Of a stretch of DNA of 8,340 bases, positions 6,609 through 8,340 are shown in pieces (the first letter of the stretch is position 1; the number at the start of each line of letters is the position of its first letter). The notes under the pieces are model-generated. The model did no database searches and was not told where the DNA came from. It saw only the letters and a program-made list of their open reading frames with translations. The translations under genes and the position numbers were made by a program. Origin of the DNA: SKLM01 sp964575455 (GTDB lineage: Bacteria; Chloroflexota; Anaerolineae; B4-G1); assembly GCA_964575455.1 (NCBI GenBank), contig CAZNRX010000128.1, positions 1 to 8,340 on the forward strand, given 5' to 3'.

Positions 6609-7424
6609 CTAGACCCAGCTGTGCAGGACGTGTCCCCCGGTGACCGTGGTACGGCCCGAGAACAGATAACCGCCGACGACGGACTTGGGGGCTAGGCGCG
6701 TGTGTTCCTCAATCTCCGACGGAAGCAGGTCTATGGTGGCGTGGCCGCTCCAGACGTCGCCGTATCCGACGTCCTCGGCGTCAAGTTGCACGAGCTCCAG
6801 GACCGAAGGCGGCGCACCGGCTTCGATGCTGGGGAAGTGACGGATGTTGTAGACGGGGAGGCCCATCGGGGCGGGCAGGTCGCTGGCCTCGATCTGTTCC
6901 TCCAGGGTTACCGTTCCCTCGATCAAACGCTCGCCGTGCGCCACGACGTATCCTTTCAACTTCGATCCCGGGTGGGGCGGATCCATATGCGGGTGCATGG
7001 GATTGTAGTCCGTCTTATACGTCTTGCCCAGTTTCTTGGGGAAGCCCATGAAGTGGCCTCGTGCCAACGTGAAGTCGTTGTCGACCCACGTGTGCAGACA
7101 GATCTGCCCCTGCTCGCCCTCAAAGGAGCACGGGACCCAGACGACGGTCTCAGTATACCAGGTCCGCTCGGGGTTGACGAACGGCATGTCGAGCTGGTTA
7201 TCCCATAACGACCACCATTTACTGAAGGAGACGCAGACGTGGTCTGCCTGGGCCCCGGGTTGGAGAGGCTGCGGAAGATAGGCCTCTATCCTCTCGGGAT
7301 CCGTGCGGTAGACGATGTTGAGGAACTCCGTGGCGAAGGTCCAGGGCAGGTCGCCCACCACAGAGGATGTCCCGCCGGGCGTGAGCGGGTACGAGAACCC
7401 CTTCAGGTCGCTTATGTGTGTCAT
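6609..7424 (-). CDS. Acetoacetate decarboxylase-family protein
   Basis: The product of 271 residues belongs to the acetoacetate decarboxylase superfamily. The key motif ARGHFMGFPKKLGKTY (121-136) contains the Lys pair K130-K131, which matches the Schiff-base lysine and its neighbour in the clostridial enzyme (K115/K116). E92 in WYTETVVWVP fits the conserved active-site Glu. The true decarboxylase splits acetoacetate to acetone and CO2, but other superfamily members act as aldolase-dehydratases or on other oxo acids, so the specific reaction is open. Lying directly before a PLP aminotransferase, it may act on the oxo acid that enzyme releases. The start ATG has AAGGAGA (7432-7438) with a 7-base spacer, and the stop is TAG. 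It is the first gene of the leftward operon, with a leader of about 160 bases from the predicted promoter at 7591-7620. Confidence 0.88.
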   Translation of the reverse strand: MTHISDLKGFSYPLTPGGTSSVVGDLPWTFATEFLNIVYRTDPERIEAYLPQPLQPGAQADHVCVSFSKWWSLWDNQLDMPFVNPERTWYTETVVWVPCSFEGEQGQICLHTWVDNDFTLARGHFMGFPKKLGKTYKTDYNPMHPHMDPPHPGSKLKGYVVAHGERLIEGTVTLEEQIEASDLPAPMGLPVYNIRHFPSIEAGAPPSVLELVQLDAEDVGYGDVWSGHATIDLLPSEIEEHTRLAPKSVVGGYLFSGRTTVTGGHVLHSWV

Positions 7425-7482
7425 AGAAAGGTCTCCTTGTTGGTGTGTGTAGAGGCCTTCGGCTTGGGCCCTTCGCTCACCG

Positions 7483-7511
7483 TTGACGCTAGCAGCGCGG
7501 TGTGCTATACT
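7483..7511 (+). promoter_or_regulatory. Predicted sigma-70 promoter facing right, toward the Lrp/AsnC gene
   Basis: TTGACG (7483-7488) and TATACT (7506-7511) are separated by 17 bases, with TG one base before the -10 (extended -10). Each box differs from consensus by one base. Transcription would start near 7518, giving the regulator gene a leader of roughly 305 bases that crosses the opposite promoter. A weaker alternative on the same strand is TTCAAA (7538-7543), 18 bases, TATAAT (7562-7567). A closer TAGAAT at 7773-7778 lacks a good -35 box. Confidence 0.6.
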
Positions 7512-7522
7512 AGCCTGTAGGT

Positions 7523-7597
7523 GGCATAAAACTAGTGTTCAAAGAAGAGCTTTGGCATAACTATAATGGCTAATTGAACTCTCAGGCGTAATTATAG
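7523..7597. repeat. Three direct repeats at exact 31-base spacing, candidate operator array
   Basis: The copies are GGCATAAAACTAG (7523-7535), GGCATAACTATAA (7554-7566) and GGCGTAATTATAG (7585-7597), consensus GGCrTAAnwmTAr. Start-to-start distance is 31 bases both times, about three turns of the helix, so all copies lie on one face of DNA. A further inverted pair, AGTGTTCAA (7534-7542) and TTGAACTCT (7574-7582, one mismatch), frames the middle copy. Lrp/AsnC proteins form octamers that wrap DNA with several sites in helical phase, and such a regulator is encoded next door. Binding by it is inference. Confidence 0.6.
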
Positions 7598-7620
7598 CAT
7601 ATCAAGGAGGGGCTTGTCAA
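7591..7620 (-). promoter_or_regulatory. Predicted sigma-70 promoter of the leftward four-gene operon
   Basis: Read on the minus strand, TTGACA (7620-7615) and TATAAT (7596-7591) both match consensus perfectly, with an 18-base spacer and TG one base before the -10. Transcription would start near 7584, about 160 bases upstream of the decarboxylase-family start codon. This is the strongest promoter in the window. Its -10 box and start point are covered by the third copy of the 31-base-spaced motif, so a repressor bound there would block it directly. Confidence 0.75.
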
Positions 7621-7662
7621 GGGGGGCTCGGCTCAGGGTGTGTCCACGACAACCAATTAGTG

Positions 7663-7732
7663 CGCCCCTCGGCCCAGACCAGGGGCGTTGCCTGTGTCGA
7701 GACCCTCGGGATCTGCCAGCTTTTGAGGGTCT
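7663..7732 (+). promoter_or_regulatory. Two hairpins in the leader of the Lrp/AsnC gene
   Basis: CGCCCCT (7663-7669) pairs with AGGGGCG (7681-7687), 7 bp with an 11-base loop. AGACCCTC (7700-7707) pairs with GAGGGTCT (7725-7732), 8 bp with a 17-base loop. Both would lie in the long leader if transcription starts near 7518. No T run follows either, and I recognise no known riboswitch class. They may be neutral, or may slow transcription or stabilise RNA. Confidence 0.4.
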
Positions 7733-7823
7733 GAAGCATCGCCGACGGATGGAGTGACCGCCGAGGCTAGGGTAGAATGGGTACCGCAGGTAAGCAGTGG
7801 CAGGTAGTGCAGCGGGGGGAGAT

Positions 7824-8306
7824 ATGGAGAAGCTAGACGCTCTCGACATTCAGATCATCGACATCCTGCAATCGGAAGGCAGGATTCCGGTTACCCAGAT
7901 CGGAGCGAGGATCGACGTTCCTCATACCACGGTCAGGGATAGGATTCGGCGGCTTGAGGAAGAGGGTGTGATCGAGGGGTATGCCGCTGTCATCAACCCG
8001 GCCAAGGTAGGGTATCTCATCTCGTGCCTCGTCCAGGTGACGATGGAGCAGAAGATGGAGCTGGAGGAGACCATCGCTGTGCTGCGCGGCATCGACGAAG
8101 TGACGGAGTTCTTGGTTTTGACAGGGGGAACGGACATCGCGGTGCGCGTCTATGCCCGCGACATCGATCACCTGCGGGACATCATCTACCGCAAGATCAA
8201 GTCGATCCCGGGTTTCATACGATCCAACACCCAGGTTGTGCTGGCCTCCGGTACGGCGCCGATCAGCTTCCCGATGGGCCAGGATGGTAACACTTTAGTT
8301 TTGTGA
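7824..8306 (+). CDS. Lrp/AsnC-family transcriptional regulator
   Basis: The product of 160 residues has the standard size and layout. An N-terminal winged helix-turn-helix (about 1-50) begins LDALDIQIIDILQSEGR and carries the recognition region IDVPHTTVRDRIRRLEEEGVI. A RAM ligand-binding domain (about 64-140) contains LTGGTDIAVRVYARD (99-113), the loop where family members bind amino acids. I chose ATG 7824 because GGGGGGAG lies just upstream and the family usually starts a few residues before LD..D; a GTG at 7797 would add nine Gly/Ala-rich residues. Such proteins sense amino acids or related acids and often control divergently placed catabolic or transport genes, so the leftward operon is its likely target. 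The distance to the operon start is 399 bases. No terminator is visible in the 34 bases after the stop. Confidence 0.9.
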   Translation: MEKLDALDIQIIDILQSEGRIPVTQIGARIDVPHTTVRDRIRRLEEEGVIEGYAAVINPAKVGYLISCLVQVTMEQKMELEETIAVLRGIDEVTEFLVLTGGTDIAVRVYARDIDHLRDIIYRKIKSIPGFIRSNTQVVLASGTAPISFPMGQDGNTLVL

Positions 8307-8340
8307 GCAGATAGTTTCGAGGGCAGCATGAGCCGTGTCA

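Noticed and set aside
6597..6609. Palindrome GAGACC-C-GGTCTC at the end of the decarboxylase-family gene as a terminator
   Set aside because: A one-base loop cannot form a normal RNA hairpin without losing pairs, there is no T run, and the next gene follows after 65 bases in the same direction.
7523..7597. The 31-base-spaced repeats as a CRISPR array
   Set aside because: The repeat unit is only about 13 bases and imperfect, with three copies, and it overlaps promoter boxes; an operator array fits better.

Overview
The window looks like a stretch of a GC-rich bacterial chromosome, most likely a member of the Chloroflexota (Anaerolineae-like). That placement is inference. It rests on the style of the Tat-lipoprotein signal of the transporter protein (a long N-region ending in GRISRREFL), the type of transposase on the left, the purine-rich ribosome binding sites and the mix of catabolic genes. 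No rRNA, tRNA or CRISPR array is visible.

Left part (1-1935): accessory and partly decayed DNA. A well-translated but internally deleted zinc-ribbon/DDE transposase (125-1210) keeps its DNA-binding front and its last catalytic block but has lost the middle of the catalytic domain. It is followed by a run of very short reading frames (1241-1920) that touch or overlap by stop/start codons. The middle one carries an in-frame TAG, and the last is a small CxxC zinc-ribbon protein. A 16-17 bp hairpin (1876-1918 area) closes this part and separates it from the converging operon.

Central and right part (1936-7620): a leftward operon of four genes, in transcription order an acetoacetate-decarboxylase-family enzyme (7424-6609), a PLP aminotransferase (6543-5338), a Tat-exported lipoprotein solute receptor of the peptide/nickel ABC type (5197-3476), and an MttB-family methyltransferase without pyrrolysine (3405-1936). 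Gaps are 65, 140 and 70 bases, and the 140-base gap before the receptor holds three hairpins. The gene set suggests uptake and breakdown of a methylated amine or amino-acid-like compound: the receptor captures it, the MttB-like enzyme removes or transfers a methyl group, and the aminotransferase and the decarboxylase-family enzyme handle the carbon skeleton. The substrate cannot be read from the sequence. The permeases, the ATPases and the corrinoid protein that should partner these enzymes are not in the window.

Regulation (7425-7823): on the other side of a 399-base intergenic region lies an Lrp/AsnC-family regulator gene (7824-8306, rightward). The intergenic region holds a near-perfect sigma-70 promoter for the leftward operon and another for the rightward regulator. 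The two face each other with about 65 bases between predicted transcription starts. Three copies of a GGCrTAA-type motif, spaced exactly 31 bases apart, fill the interval and overlap the operon's -10 box. This is the most striking unexplained structure in the window and a good candidate operator array for the divergently encoded Lrp-type protein.
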